From positions 62,001 to 126,000 of the forward strand of contig CAAGAN010000020.1 in NCBI GenBank assembly GCA_900767825.1: 64,000 bases of DNA. Direction: 5' to 3'. The DNA comes from Bacilli bacterium. Lineage in GTDB: Bacteria; Bacillota_I; Bacilli_A; RFN20; CAG-826. The notes beneath the pieces were generated by a model. It was not told the origin of the DNA. It worked only from the letters and a program-made list of their open reading frames with translations, and made no database searches. Positions 18,601 to 26,201 of this stretch are shown here, piece by piece. The position numbers and the translations under genes were made by a program. Numbering within the stretch: the first letter of the stretch is position 1; each line of letters begins with the position of its first letter.

Positions 18601-19197
18601 GATATATAGACGCTCCTTTATTGTTAGGCTTATATCTCTACGTTTTAATTCGATTCCTTTCCAGCTTGCCTTGACATCGAATTTAGTAGTTCCTAAAGCA
18701 AGACCCTTGAATTTGTTATTAGAAAAGGAAACGATAGATGGATCTTTAATATCGACGCTATATTCAATAGTAGTGTCCATCAACTTGCCGTTATAGGAAA
18801 CATTTTGAGGCAATGCTGTATCTATATCTAAATAAGCTTCGAATTCACGGAAAGAGATAGTGGGTTTAACTCCAGAATCACGTACACGTACATTTAAATT
18901 TAGAGTAGTGTTTCCATCGCTTATTTTAACAAGGGTTTCCCCAACTCCTTGGGCATAAAGCCTATTAGAAATTACCTTGACTACATTTTCATCGCCGATT
19001 TCATATGTGAGGTTATCTTTTATTTCAGTTAGAGGAACATCGATTTCTTCATAACGGTCAAGCCAAACATTTTCCTTGCCTTCGATAAAGGAGATAGTTG
19101 GTTCTTTACTAGTTGGAATAGAAGAATTCCCATTACAAGAAAATAGAAGCGAAGTTGCAGTTAATGTTAAAAGTGCAATTTTAGATAGTCTTTTCAT
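15652..19197 (-). CDS. Giant lipoprotein with Ig-like N-terminus and repeated carbohydrate-binding-like modules
   Basis: The 1181-residue protein has a lipoprotein signal (SLLFSC). Two or three Ig-like domains follow (about 30-290; e.g. VKPTISFREFEAYLDID, and EGKAIIEASFKEGN). After them come about five modules of 150-180 residues. Each runs YKNAS/ITSSK, FFKKGYRYIKFDLRLE, an aromatic turn, L..NTWYT..Y, then YTNGGSGSNPSIMYLRNVSF. QNWGEAGVNF and QNWGESGVYF mark two of them. The pattern of paired strands and exposed aromatics suggests jelly-roll sugar-binding modules, but none matches a CBM family I can name. The gene overlaps the beta-helix gene by four bases and belongs to the ABC operon. Confidence 0.8.
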   Translation of the reverse strand: MKRLSKIALLTLTATSLLFSCNGNSSIPTSKEPTISFIEGKENVWLDRYEEIDVPLTEIKDNLTYEIGDENVVKVISNRLYAQGVGETLVKISDGNTTLNLNVRVRDSGVKPTISFREFEAYLDIDTALPQNVSYNGKLMDTTIEYSVDIKDPSIVSFSNNKFKGLALGTTKFDVKASWKGIELKRRDISLTIKERLYISASSDEIELYNTTSKLGHYDLDAIAYDCGVKANKPVTYKIISGNEFIHLEGNRVYAVKEGKAIIEASFKEGNSTVTKTFNIKVGPNYVTSDWFNPQEVNNTLMPASDPIGNRKDVYFYKPDPKVSDSTCFKSHVVVENNGNKLVDLYREGKRYLAYDLYWSSNENMMVGTSSSTSWIGVGSYFRKDYLTILKNGEVTNVLEKDTWVTMVYDLRALWLKDMGLASYFFFINDVNGYAYLTKPKFYLDDSFMPSENRIYTKQDGYIQATNDEFDIEVPVSKGYSKHSSAPSIVVNPKEVPTYRQAETTIGSRSTAYQYKTFTSSSTKNKLVVATSMNESYDDSLYSLSKKGNYFAFDIYPTKESNLNFNINGDSPDYNASIVVNETNLSSFGSWLVAFKDGKRLNQLEANSWQTIVYAYSDSYIEDAYSGSMGFASSTSGDEIYIDNCRYYEDSSFIPTEFAPEKIRIDANNESTNVARLNEGEFAGAYEITSSKTASLVFSETNVDGEFFKKNYRYIKFDLRLENNVSNVSFNVTSTSGLKPFKASIEVGKEISSNINVIDENGLNAKKLEKGTWYTFYIPLLKDGSSLVNPNVTTEIKGDNGVKAEFRYLSFVYDVHAFYLRGDQAVASDMASLVYETSGEFEGTYTYKNASSGEYSGEGQNWGEAGVNFDTLTAKDCSSSGNFFKNGYYYMSLGIYFESSVKSFSFRATGDKNFSSYWLQDMKIGGEIPDQLAFIDGNGNRAHRLEENKWYTMVVRFEYTSTDNGWTCITLYTNGSSRSNPSIIHLRDLSFSKEYELPEFEVMEIKARSKYGSKVTVDKLSDGSYRYINKTSGELAGEDQNWGESGVYFNNVTNENAMNGNEVCGEFFKQGYHYIKVDIKLENCTHFSIKVLGQAGLETYWPRDIGFDTTLDESLLIYKEDSSKATTLSKNTWYTVYIPVLYTEGYSNWTDVLIYTNGGSGSNPSIMYLRNVSFLKERVGF

Positions 19198-21044
19198 TGG
19201 AAATCTCCTTTGGTAGTTGTTCCGAAAGCCCCATAATAGCGAAGGGAAGAAACATCGTTTCCATTTAAGTCGAAACGTAGCATTTTTTCTAATGTCGTTC
19301 CTCCTTCGAACATCTTGGATGATTGTGGGATGAAGTTATAGATTGATTCATAGCCGATATCAGCATCCATGGAAATGAATTTTGGATCTTCATTTATAAA
19401 ACTAGTTTCCCCTAAATCCTTTGCGATTCCTGGGATAGTATCGTCAAAGTTATAATAGACGTTATTGATTAAATTGAATTTTTGGGAGAAAGCCATTTCA
19501 AAACGTGCGGTGGTTTGCTTTCTCATGGCAAAGATATTGTTTCTTATTTCCCAATTTGTACCAGGAATACCCGTATTGAAGTCTTTGGTATCGATAACTT
19601 TTTGGTTAACGATATCTCCACCCATGATGACTGTATTGTTAGAGAAATCGACATTATTTACAGTTCCTGAGAAGATGACATTTCCGTTATTGTTATCGGT
19701 AAAGACATTGTTTTTGACAATAATATCATGCCATGGGGCCATTGTTTTCTTTGTAACTGGAAGTCCATCTTCATCAAAGATCATTTCGCCCTCTTTTGTA
19801 AATTGGACAACGTTTGTAGTGGTGTTACAAAGAAGGAGTCCTCCTCCATCGTTATGATGAGCATAGTTATATTGGAAAGTAATATTTGAATTGCCAATAT
19901 CGATATCAAACCCTTGTCCATCACGTTTGGTATGGGTATAGCAGGCTTCATTGAATTGGAAGGTGAAGTTCTTACAAGAATGTGTCCAGATGGCGGCACA
20001 ATAATAATTTGGACGCGATAAAACATGTCCATGTATTGAACGGTTGGCTTCGATAAATCCGCCGACAGTCGCACCAATTATGATACTATCGCCTCCGCCG
20101 TAATTTAATTCATTGCGTCTAATGTTTACATTTGAATGGTGATACCAGCCGATTTCATCATTGAAATAAGGGTTGTTACCCCAGTCGATACCTGGGCGCA
20201 TTGCCCAGTTAGAGAATACCCATATACCAGTACGGGCAACTCTATCGATTATATTGTCTTCTACCCAGATGTTTTCATACCAAGAAGGTCCTTTGGCAAT
20301 TGGGGTGGAAGCTTCAAATATGATTCCGCCACAGTTATAAGAGAAACGGCTATCTGGACATATATCTTGTACTGTCTGGGCATCCAAATCTGTTAAGTCA
20401 GTCGGAAGCGTATAGCTACCAAGATTGAAATTTAAATCATGGAGGTAATTGTCCCTGATTATGATATTTTCCATGACTCCCTTTTTAGCAGTAGTAACAT
20501 GGATTCCTCTAAATCCAAGAGGGGCAGTAAGTTCAAATCCGCTTAGCCTGATATTGGAGGCTTTTACTTCGATACAGTTATCGTTTTCCTTGCCGATTAT
20601 CTTTGCATATTTGTTTTCTTCGTTTCTAGCATAGCTATCGACAATTAATGGGCTTTCTTCATTTGCCTTATAACGTTCTAAGGTTAATTTGCCCTTAAAA
20701 GTTGATCCAGCCTTGAATAATAACTTGGTAGGTTTGCTTTCAATTATCCCTTTGGCTAAAGAAGAAGCGGCTTGAAGGGTCTTCTTTGGCTTTTCAATAC
20801 TCAATCCGTCATTAGAATCGTTCCCGGACTCGGAATCAAAGTAATATGAAGTATAGGAAATAGATTCATCAATAGAAGGATAGTCAGGAGACATGGTTAC
20901 TCCTAAAAATTCCGGATTGATTACATTTGGTGTTTCACTTGTCGTAGTTTCATTTTCCGTATTAGAAGATGTAGTAGTTGAACTATTTTCTCCGCAGGAA
21001 ACTAGAAACAATAATGGAAGTACTGCTATTAGGCGTTTTTTCAT
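19194..21044 (-). CDS. Parallel beta-helix lipoprotein, probable polysaccharide lyase or hydrolase
   Basis: The 616-residue protein has a lipoprotein signal (LFLVSC). It opens with YYFDSESGNDSNDGLSIEKPKKTL, the usual start of extracellular right-handed beta-helix enzymes. The helix rungs follow: NIIIRDNYLHD, IWVEDNIIDRV, NVNIRRNELNYGGG, FTFQFNEACYTH, ITFQYNYAHHNDGGG, IIVKNNVFTDN, VDFSNNTVIM. Pectate lyase-like and polygalacturonase-like families share this fold. No definite catalytic triad can be named, although the Asp/His cluster near TKRDGQGFDIDIGN is a candidate site. Neighbouring GH78 and GH35 genes favour a pectic substrate. It is translationally coupled to genes on both sides by ATGA-type overlaps. 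Confidence 0.8.
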   Translation of the reverse strand: MKKRLIAVLPLLFLVSCGENSSTTTSSNTENETTTSETPNVINPEFLGVTMSPDYPSIDESISYTSYYFDSESGNDSNDGLSIEKPKKTLQAASSLAKGIIESKPTKLLFKAGSTFKGKLTLERYKANEESPLIVDSYARNEENKYAKIIGKENDNCIEVKASNIRLSGFELTAPLGFRGIHVTTAKKGVMENIIIRDNYLHDLNFNLGSYTLPTDLTDLDAQTVQDICPDSRFSYNCGGIIFEASTPIAKGPSWYENIWVEDNIIDRVARTGIWVFSNWAMRPGIDWGNNPYFNDEIGWYHHSNVNIRRNELNYGGGDSIIIGATVGGFIEANRSIHGHVLSRPNYYCAAIWTHSCKNFTFQFNEACYTHTKRDGQGFDIDIGNSNITFQYNYAHHNDGGGLLLCNTTTNVVQFTKEGEMIFDEDGLPVTKKTMAPWHDIIVKNNVFTDNNNGNVIFSGTVNNVDFSNNTVIMGGDIVNQKVIDTKDFNTGIPGTNWEIRNNIFAMRKQTTARFEMAFSQKFNLINNVYYNFDDTIPGIAKDLGETSFINEDPKFISMDADIGYESIYNFIPQSSKMFEGGTTLEKMLRFDLNGNDVSSLRYYGAFGTTTKGDFQ

Positions 21045-21517
21045 ATGGCTTTTTCCTTTCTTGCCAATAAGGCATCAACAATAAATAAGAATGGTATTGG
21101 AATGATTAATAAGCAGACTAATAAGTCGTATTTGAATTCAAAATGGAAATGGAAGAGTAAATCTGATGACGTCCTAGCTAAACTTATCCACGCTCCAAAT
21201 AAAGCAAATCCAATTGGTACTAACATCAACTCTGCTAATGGCTCGCTTGCTTCTATTGGGAAGCGTGCATTGCCCCAATTAATTGCTAGACATGCAACTA
21301 GAGCAATAAGGCTCATTAATATCATTGTAAATAGAAGTGACTTTATCCTAATTATTATAATAGTGAACCCATGTAGCCTTTTATCGACAAAGAAGAAGAC
21401 TACAAATGGAATTAGGCATAACCAAAACAAATGGTTATTTGCCCTTTTCTCTAATAAGGCAACCCCAATTCCATAAAGCTCTAGGAATATTAGAAATCCA
21501 ATCCAAGCATAAAGCAT
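21041..21517 (-). CDS. Small multi-spanning membrane protein of the sugar locus, unknown
   Basis: This 158-residue protein has about five hydrophobic segments (WIGFLIFLELYGIGVAL, LFWLCLIPFVVFFF, LLFTMILMSLIALVACL, LMLVPIGFALFGAWI, LLVCLLIIPIPFLFIV). I do not recognise the family. It lies between the binding-protein gene (two bases apart) and the beta-helix gene (four-base overlap), so it is made with the polysaccharide system. A role in assembling or anchoring the surface complex is possible but unproven. Confidence 0.7.
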   Translation of the reverse strand: MLYAWIGFLIFLELYGIGVALLEKRANNHLFWLCLIPFVVFFFVDKRLHGFTIIIIRIKSLLFTMILMSLIALVACLAINWGNARFPIEASEPLAELMLVPIGFALFGAWISLARTSSDLLFHFHFEFKYDLLVCLLIIPIPFLFIVDALLARKEKAI

Positions 21518-21519
21518 GA

Positions 21520-23148
21520 TTATTCTCTACTCGCCTTCATGATTTTGTATTGCTCAGTTAGATATTTATCGATAACTTCGCATTTTTCTCTATATTCACG
21601 AGCAACTGAGTCATATATTGAGTCGACTCCATTTGAACTTAAAGCAGTTGGATCTTTCTTTCCTGTCCAAGCATCGACTGCCATGGCGTAAAGCTTTTCA
21701 GTTGCCTGTCCTTGCTTTATATTGAATTCGTCATTCATCGTGAAGAGATAGTCATTAACGTCATTATTGATATAGTTAGCAGAATTTCCTGCGATATCTT
21801 TAATCCAGTGCAATTCTTCTTTGCTATAACCTTTATAAAGCAAGTTCGACATACGTTGGTTCTCAACTAAGGTCAAGATGCCGCTATAGGCAGGGGAAGT
21901 TGCATAATATTCTTTTCCTTCTGGATAGGAATATGTTCCATCTCCGTTATTAACCCAATGGGTGCCCTCAATTCCATAACGGCAAAGGTTGTAATTATCT
22001 TCGTTTTGATAGACCCAGTTAAGGAAAGACATTATTTCATTAACTCTTTGGCTCTTTTTGGTAATGGCTGCCCCGAAAGTAGCAATTGGATTTCTCATGA
22101 ATCCTTTTTTGGTGCTTCCTTTTTTAGCGGACAATGGACCTAAAACAGTGAATTCTGCTTCTTTGTTTTGTGCCTTTGTCATTCTAGAAATCTTTATTAA
22201 GTGTTGAATGGTTGGATCTTGGACAAAAACACCAGTTTTGCCAGCAATGAAATTAGATTCCCCATCGGTTAATAGAATAGAGTTCGCTTCTTTAGATACG
22301 ACACCTTTTTGTGCCCATTGGTATTCCAAGGACAATACATCTTTATAAGCGCTGGTACATCCTCCCTTTCTTACTAATTCCTTGCCATCTTCGCTGACTA
22401 AGGCGCTAGTAAAATACCCTGCATCGGCATAGGCACCCAAGGTAATGACTTTCTCTAAGTCCCAGGCAGCCCCGGTTATCGCATAGGAATTGCCAGTTAA
22501 TCCATTCATCTTTAGACACATTTTTTCAAATGTTTCCAGGTTATCTACTAATTCAAGGTCGGTCTTAGTTGGATCATCGGTATATCCAGCTTTTTCCATT
22601 AAGTCTTTTCTTACTAAAATCCCGAATTTATAAGGACTGATTGCAGAAGGTATGCACACTGTATCTTTAGTAGAGGTAGTCATGGAATCAAGTGGATCGC
22701 CCTTTACTGCTTCATATAGATTTGGTGCTAGTTCATATATGGCATCATAAAGGTTGTAATGGTCGGTTTCGCCTTTTAATTTATCATCAAGCCCAACACC
22801 TCCACGGGTATGGGAAACAACGATGTCAACTTGGTTACCAGCTGCTAGTTCGCTAGATAGCTTTGTTTGCATGTCTTCGCCAAGAAAATTGATTTCGAAA
22901 TCAAGTGCATTGCCGGTTTCTTGGTAATATTTATTTTCGATATAATCGATGACGCTTTTCTCTTCGCTTCCAAGAACCCAGTTAAATTCGCTAGATCCAC
23001 CAGCGTAAAGGACGATTTTTGCCCCTTCTGGCTTTTCGATGTTATTTGTTTTGCTGCTAGTAGATGAAGAAATTGATTCTCCTCCTCCGCAACTAGCAAG
23101 GGCTAGTAAACTAATAACTAGTGGTAATTTTCTTTTTAGTCTTTTCAT
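21520..23148 (-). CDS. Sugar ABC importer solute-binding lipoprotein (family 1)
   Basis: The 542-residue lipoprotein (LLALASC, then GGGES) has the two-lobe extracellular solute-binding pattern of LplA-type proteins. Segments include VLYAGGSSEFNW, the C-terminal FLNWVYQNEDNYNLCRYGIEGTHW, then a Trp-rich stretch. It would bind oligosaccharides released outside the cell and hand them to the two permeases encoded just upstream (15-base gap). AAAGGAGAGTC precedes the start. The length (about 540) is normal for the LplA/YtcQ subgroup. Confidence 0.88.
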   Translation of the reverse strand: MKRLKRKLPLVISLLALASCGGGESISSSTSSKTNNIEKPEGAKIVLYAGGSSEFNWVLGSEEKSVIDYIENKYYQETGNALDFEINFLGEDMQTKLSSELAAGNQVDIVVSHTRGGVGLDDKLKGETDHYNLYDAIYELAPNLYEAVKGDPLDSMTTSTKDTVCIPSAISPYKFGILVRKDLMEKAGYTDDPTKTDLELVDNLETFEKMCLKMNGLTGNSYAITGAAWDLEKVITLGAYADAGYFTSALVSEDGKELVRKGGCTSAYKDVLSLEYQWAQKGVVSKEANSILLTDGESNFIAGKTGVFVQDPTIQHLIKISRMTKAQNKEAEFTVLGPLSAKKGSTKKGFMRNPIATFGAAITKKSQRVNEIMSFLNWVYQNEDNYNLCRYGIEGTHWVNNGDGTYSYPEGKEYYATSPAYSGILTLVENQRMSNLLYKGYSKEELHWIKDIAGNSANYINNDVNDYLFTMNDEFNIKQGQATEKLYAMAVDAWTGKKDPTALSSNGVDSIYDSVAREYREKCEVIDKYLTEQYKIMKASRE

Positions 23149-23162
23149 GTTGACTCTCCTTT

Positions 23163-24074
23163 TTATCCTTTTATAGATCCTTCCATTAGACCTTTTGCAT
23201 AGTATTTATGTAATACAGGCGATAAGACGATTAATGGCAATACAACAATTGCAACGGTGGCATTTTTAGCAGCGATTAACGGTGCATCTACAACTGAACC
23301 AGTTGCAGAAGAACCATAAATTGATTGCATGTCTGTTAGCATTTGACGCAATACATATTGAACCGTCCATAGACTTTGATGGCCACTCCCTAGATAAAGT
23401 AATGATGGTAGCCATTCATTCCATTTACCGACAAATGTCATGATTCCAATTGTTAACATCATCGGAATTGCAAGCGGCAGATATACCCTTACTAATATTT
23501 GGAAATCATTTGCCCCATCGACAACGGCTGCTTCTTCTAATTCTTTTGGAACGCTATAGAAGAAGTTGCGCATTATGAGGATGCTATATGTGGATACGGC
23601 ACCAGGAAGAATAAGTGCCCAGACCGTATCATATATCCCGATTCCCCTAATGATTAGATAAGTAGGAATTGTTCCTCCAGAGAAGAACATCGTTATCATG
23701 AAGAAGACATTTAGGAATCCTCTTCCTGGCAGGTATTTTTTTGATAATACATAGGCTGCAGCAGTGCAGACGATGACGGAAATCAAAGATGAAGCTAATG
23801 ATGTTAGGAATGAAACCAATATCGAATGAAGGAATAAATCACTCATTGAGAAGAGGAATTTATATCCTTCGAATGTAAATCCTTGGAACAATATCGAAAC
23901 ACCATTTTTCTGCAATAATGCATTATTTGATAAAGAGGCTGTCAATATGATCCAGAATGGTAAAATTGCGCAAAGGCTTATCAAAACCATCAAAATTCCA
24001 TTTATTACATCAAATGCTGAATAACGTGGCTTATGGTGCTTTCTATTTGGCAATACTTTGGCTACGCTGCTCAT
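23163..24074 (-). CDS. Sugar ABC importer permease, LplC-like
   Basis: The 303-residue inner-membrane permease has six hydrophobic segments and the conserved cytoplasmic EAA loop (EEAAVVDGANDFQILVRV). It belongs to the carbohydrate-type (CUT1/LplC) group, starting with the typical FDVINGILMVLISLCAILPFW segment. It overlaps the LplB-like gene by four bases (ATGA), so the pair is cotranslated. No ATP-binding subunit is in the operon; such systems usually share a multitask MsmX-type ATPase encoded elsewhere. Confidence 0.92.
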   Translation of the reverse strand: MSSVAKVLPNRKHHKPRYSAFDVINGILMVLISLCAILPFWIILTASLSNNALLQKNGVSILFQGFTFEGYKFLFSMSDLFLHSILVSFLTSLASSLISVIVCTAAAYVLSKKYLPGRGFLNVFFMITMFFSGGTIPTYLIIRGIGIYDTVWALILPGAVSTYSILIMRNFFYSVPKELEEAAVVDGANDFQILVRVYLPLAIPMMLTIGIMTFVGKWNEWLPSLLYLGSGHQSLWTVQYVLRQMLTDMQSIYGSSATGSVVDAPLIAAKNATVAIVVLPLIVLSPVLHKYYAKGLMEGSIKG

Positions 24075-25057
24075 AAAATACCCTCGCTATCAGTTTTCTT
24101 GGCTAATTTATTAGCAAGCAAGACTAGAACCATTCCAATAAGTCCGCGTACCATGCTGTAGGCGGTGGCTTTTGAATATTGCGAACCTTGAACAATTGCG
24201 TTGAATTCAAGAGTACCGACGACTTTTGTAACGCTGTTTAAGGATTGAGATCCGTTTATCATGGCCAATATCATGTCGTAGTTATCGTTCATGATTCCGC
24301 CAACGTCTAATATGAGTTGCAAGACAATGACGTTCATAAGTCCTGGCAAGGTGACATGTATCATTTGCTTGAAGCGTCCGCCTCCATCAATCTTGCAAGC
24401 ATCATATAGTTCTTGGTTTATGGTCCCTAATCCAGACATATAGATTAAAGTGGCCCATCCCATTCCTTTCCATAAGGAAGAGAAGGAAAGGATAATCCAC
24501 CAATAGGCTGGTTCATTATAGAAAGCTATTTTCTCTCCTCCAAAGAATTGGATAATAGAATTTAGCATTCCTCCATCAAGAGCAAGAAGACTATAGGCCA
24601 TACCGCCGACTGCAATCCAAGAAATGAAATATGGGATATATGAAATAGCTTGGACAGTGCTACGTGCTTTCTTGTTTCCAATTTGATGCAAAAGAAGAGT
24701 GAATATCAATATTATCGGGAAGTTAGTTCCGATTCTTAATAGTGAAATAAAGACTGTATTCCTGAATTCGATAAAAGAAGCACTAGCTGGATCAAATAAT
24801 ATTGAATAGAAGACATCTAACCCGACAAATTCGCTTCCGAATATCCCATCACTCAATTTAAAGTCTTGGAAAGCGATTAGCAATCCTGCCATCGGGGCAT
24901 AATTGAATATCCCAATCATTATTACGGCCGGAATTACAAGAAGATAAAGCATCCAGTGCTTCTTTACCATGGCAAGTTTTGGACTACGAGAAAATACTTC
25001 GATTCCAGTTAATAAAGCATTTTTCTTTTTGCTATTTTTGCAAAGCTCTTTAGCCAT
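24071..25057 (-). CDS. Sugar ABC importer permease, LplB-like
   Basis: The 328-residue permease has the LplB-type opening (WMLYLLVIPAVIMIGIFNYAPM) and the EAA loop YDACKIDGGGRFKQMIHVTLP. It forms the heterodimeric channel with the LplC-like protein. Its start lies within the last codons of the preceding membrane-anchored protein gene (eight-base overlap), which supports translational coupling. AAGGAGAGATTC precedes the ATG. Confidence 0.92.
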   Translation of the reverse strand: MAKELCKNSKKKNALLTGIEVFSRSPKLAMVKKHWMLYLLVIPAVIMIGIFNYAPMAGLLIAFQDFKLSDGIFGSEFVGLDVFYSILFDPASASFIEFRNTVFISLLRIGTNFPIILIFTLLLHQIGNKKARSTVQAISYIPYFISWIAVGGMAYSLLALDGGMLNSIIQFFGGEKIAFYNEPAYWWIILSFSSLWKGMGWATLIYMSGLGTINQELYDACKIDGGGRFKQMIHVTLPGLMNVIVLQLILDVGGIMNDNYDMILAMINGSQSLNSVTKVVGTLEFNAIVQGSQYSKATAYSMVRGLIGMVLVLLANKLAKKTDSEGIL

Positions 25058-25984
25058 GAATCTCTCCTTTCCTTAATTCTTTCTTGCCTAGACGAATGAA
25101 ATATATAAGTAGTGCAGCGATTAAACCGACTACAACAACTGAAAGAGCAATTATAAATCCTATGCTGACAGGGTTTAGTGATTTAGCATAGACAAAATAT
25201 CCCGCAAATCCTTTGGCATCCCTTTTTGATGTGACTTCTGTTTTTGTCTTCTCTACTCCATCTTCATCAACATAGGTTATTGTCTTCGTGATTTTTATAG
25301 GGATATTTATTGGAGTTAATTCAACTTGGCTTTCGTTGATTCTAGATATTCCTGTCCCACCTATATAGTTAATGATTCCTGGAACATTAATTGTTACTTT
25401 ATCTATGTTTCCCGTATCAAAGACACGGTAGAAAAGCATCATTTCATTTTTCTTAGAATTGGAGGATGCTTCCATTATTTGTTCAAAATTAACTTTTTGG
25501 TTTTCTTTGTCTTTTCCTTCTATTTTGACTCTGTCATCACGACTAGTGCTTATAGTTGCATATCCTCCATCATAGAAGGCCCCGCAAGTGGTTTCGATAT
25601 TTCCTTTTGAGGCATTTTCTACAATCTTTTTATTCTCGCTTCCTTCAATAGAAAAGGAGGAGAATTCACCAAATAGGAAACTTCCTTGCATCTTAACTTT
25701 ATCTAGCCTTCTAAAAGATACATTTAGATCAAATCCATCTTTTTTTGGCTTATAGAGTTGATTGTAACGGCATTTTTATATCCTGAAACAACATTCCAGT
25801 CACTAATTTTATTGTTTGCTTTTGCCTTAAATTCTTCATAACTTAAAGAACTAGAGATAGAAACCTGGGCATTAGCTTTTTCGTTATGGTAAATAGAAGC
25901 ATCAACATTAAAAGAAGCCATGCAAAATGGAAACGCGATTAATGCGAACATAGCGACTAGAGGTTTCTTCATTTGGCTTTTCAT
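25050..25984 (-). CDS. Frameshifted membrane-anchored protein leading the sugar ABC operon
   Basis: Two frames together make one sensible protein of about 311 residues. The first (from 25984) has a signal peptide (LVAMFALIAFPFCMASFNVDAS) and ends at a TAA at 25724. The second, in the -1 frame, continues DGFDLNVSFRRLDKVKMQGSF, gives a beta-rich extracytoplasmic region, and ends with a membrane helix (IGFIIALSVVVVGLIAALLIYF) and a basic tail. The frame changes at A-AAA-AAG (25739-25745, read on the minus strand). Either one A has been lost from a seven-A run, or the ribosome slips by -1. It is first in the operon and overlaps the LplB-like gene by eight bases. I do not recognise the family. Confidence 0.7.
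25739..25745 (-). other. A-AAA-AAG slippery heptamer
   Basis: On the minus strand the zero-frame codons are CAA-AAA-AAG, so the heptamer has the same phase as the dnaX -1 frameshift signal. Slipping gives next codons GAT-GGA-TTT, the frame of the downstream half. Only a weak stem (ATCTA/TAGAT) follows, and no clear internal Shine-Dalgarno is seen. Confidence 0.6.
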
Positions 25985-26000
25985 AGATTTGTTTATTAGA

Positions 26001-26014
26001 AGTGTAAATACACT
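26001..26014. promoter_or_regulatory. Inverted repeat upstream of the sugar operon
   Basis: AGTGTA-AA-TACACT is a 14-base inverted repeat 16 bases upstream of the first start of the ABC operon. It could be an AraC-regulator or repressor site; no other copy was noticed. Confidence 0.35.
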
Positions 26015-26101
26015 CTTTTAAGCTAACTACATAATAAACCCATTATTGGGTCAAAACTATCTTACAATTTACATTAACTTGCAAATTTTTTACATAGGTT
26101 T

Positions 26102-26115
26102 GTTAAGCGCTTACA
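26102..26115. promoter_or_regulatory. cre-like site in the divergent regulator-operon gap
   Basis: On the minus strand TGTAAGCGCTTAAC matches the CcpA-binding consensus TGNAARCGNWWNCA at 12 of 14 positions (last two differ). It lies between the divergent ABC operon and AraC gene, where catabolite control would be expected. A LacI-family operator is an alternative. Confidence 0.45.
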
Positions 26116-26163
26116 TTAATAATAATAAAACGGGCTTAAAAACTTGCTTTTTATCAAAATGTT

Positions 26164-26192
26164 TTGAAAAGATGTGACTATAAATATATTAT
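26164..26192 (+). promoter_or_regulatory. Promoter of the AraC gene, implying a leaderless mRNA
   Basis: TTGAAA (26164-26169), a 17-base spacer and TATTAT (26187-26192). The ATG at 26202 is only nine bases after the -10 box, leaving two or three bases of leader and no room for a Shine-Dalgarno. Confidence 0.65.
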
Positions 26193-26201
26193 TTAGGCAA
26201 C

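Noticed and set aside
19465..19857. 130-residue open frame opposite the beta-helix gene
   Set aside because: It is an antisense shadow inside a conserved coding region.
21045..21476. 143-residue open frame opposite the small membrane protein
   Set aside because: The minus-strand frame has clear membrane helices and fits the operon; the plus-strand frame has neither.
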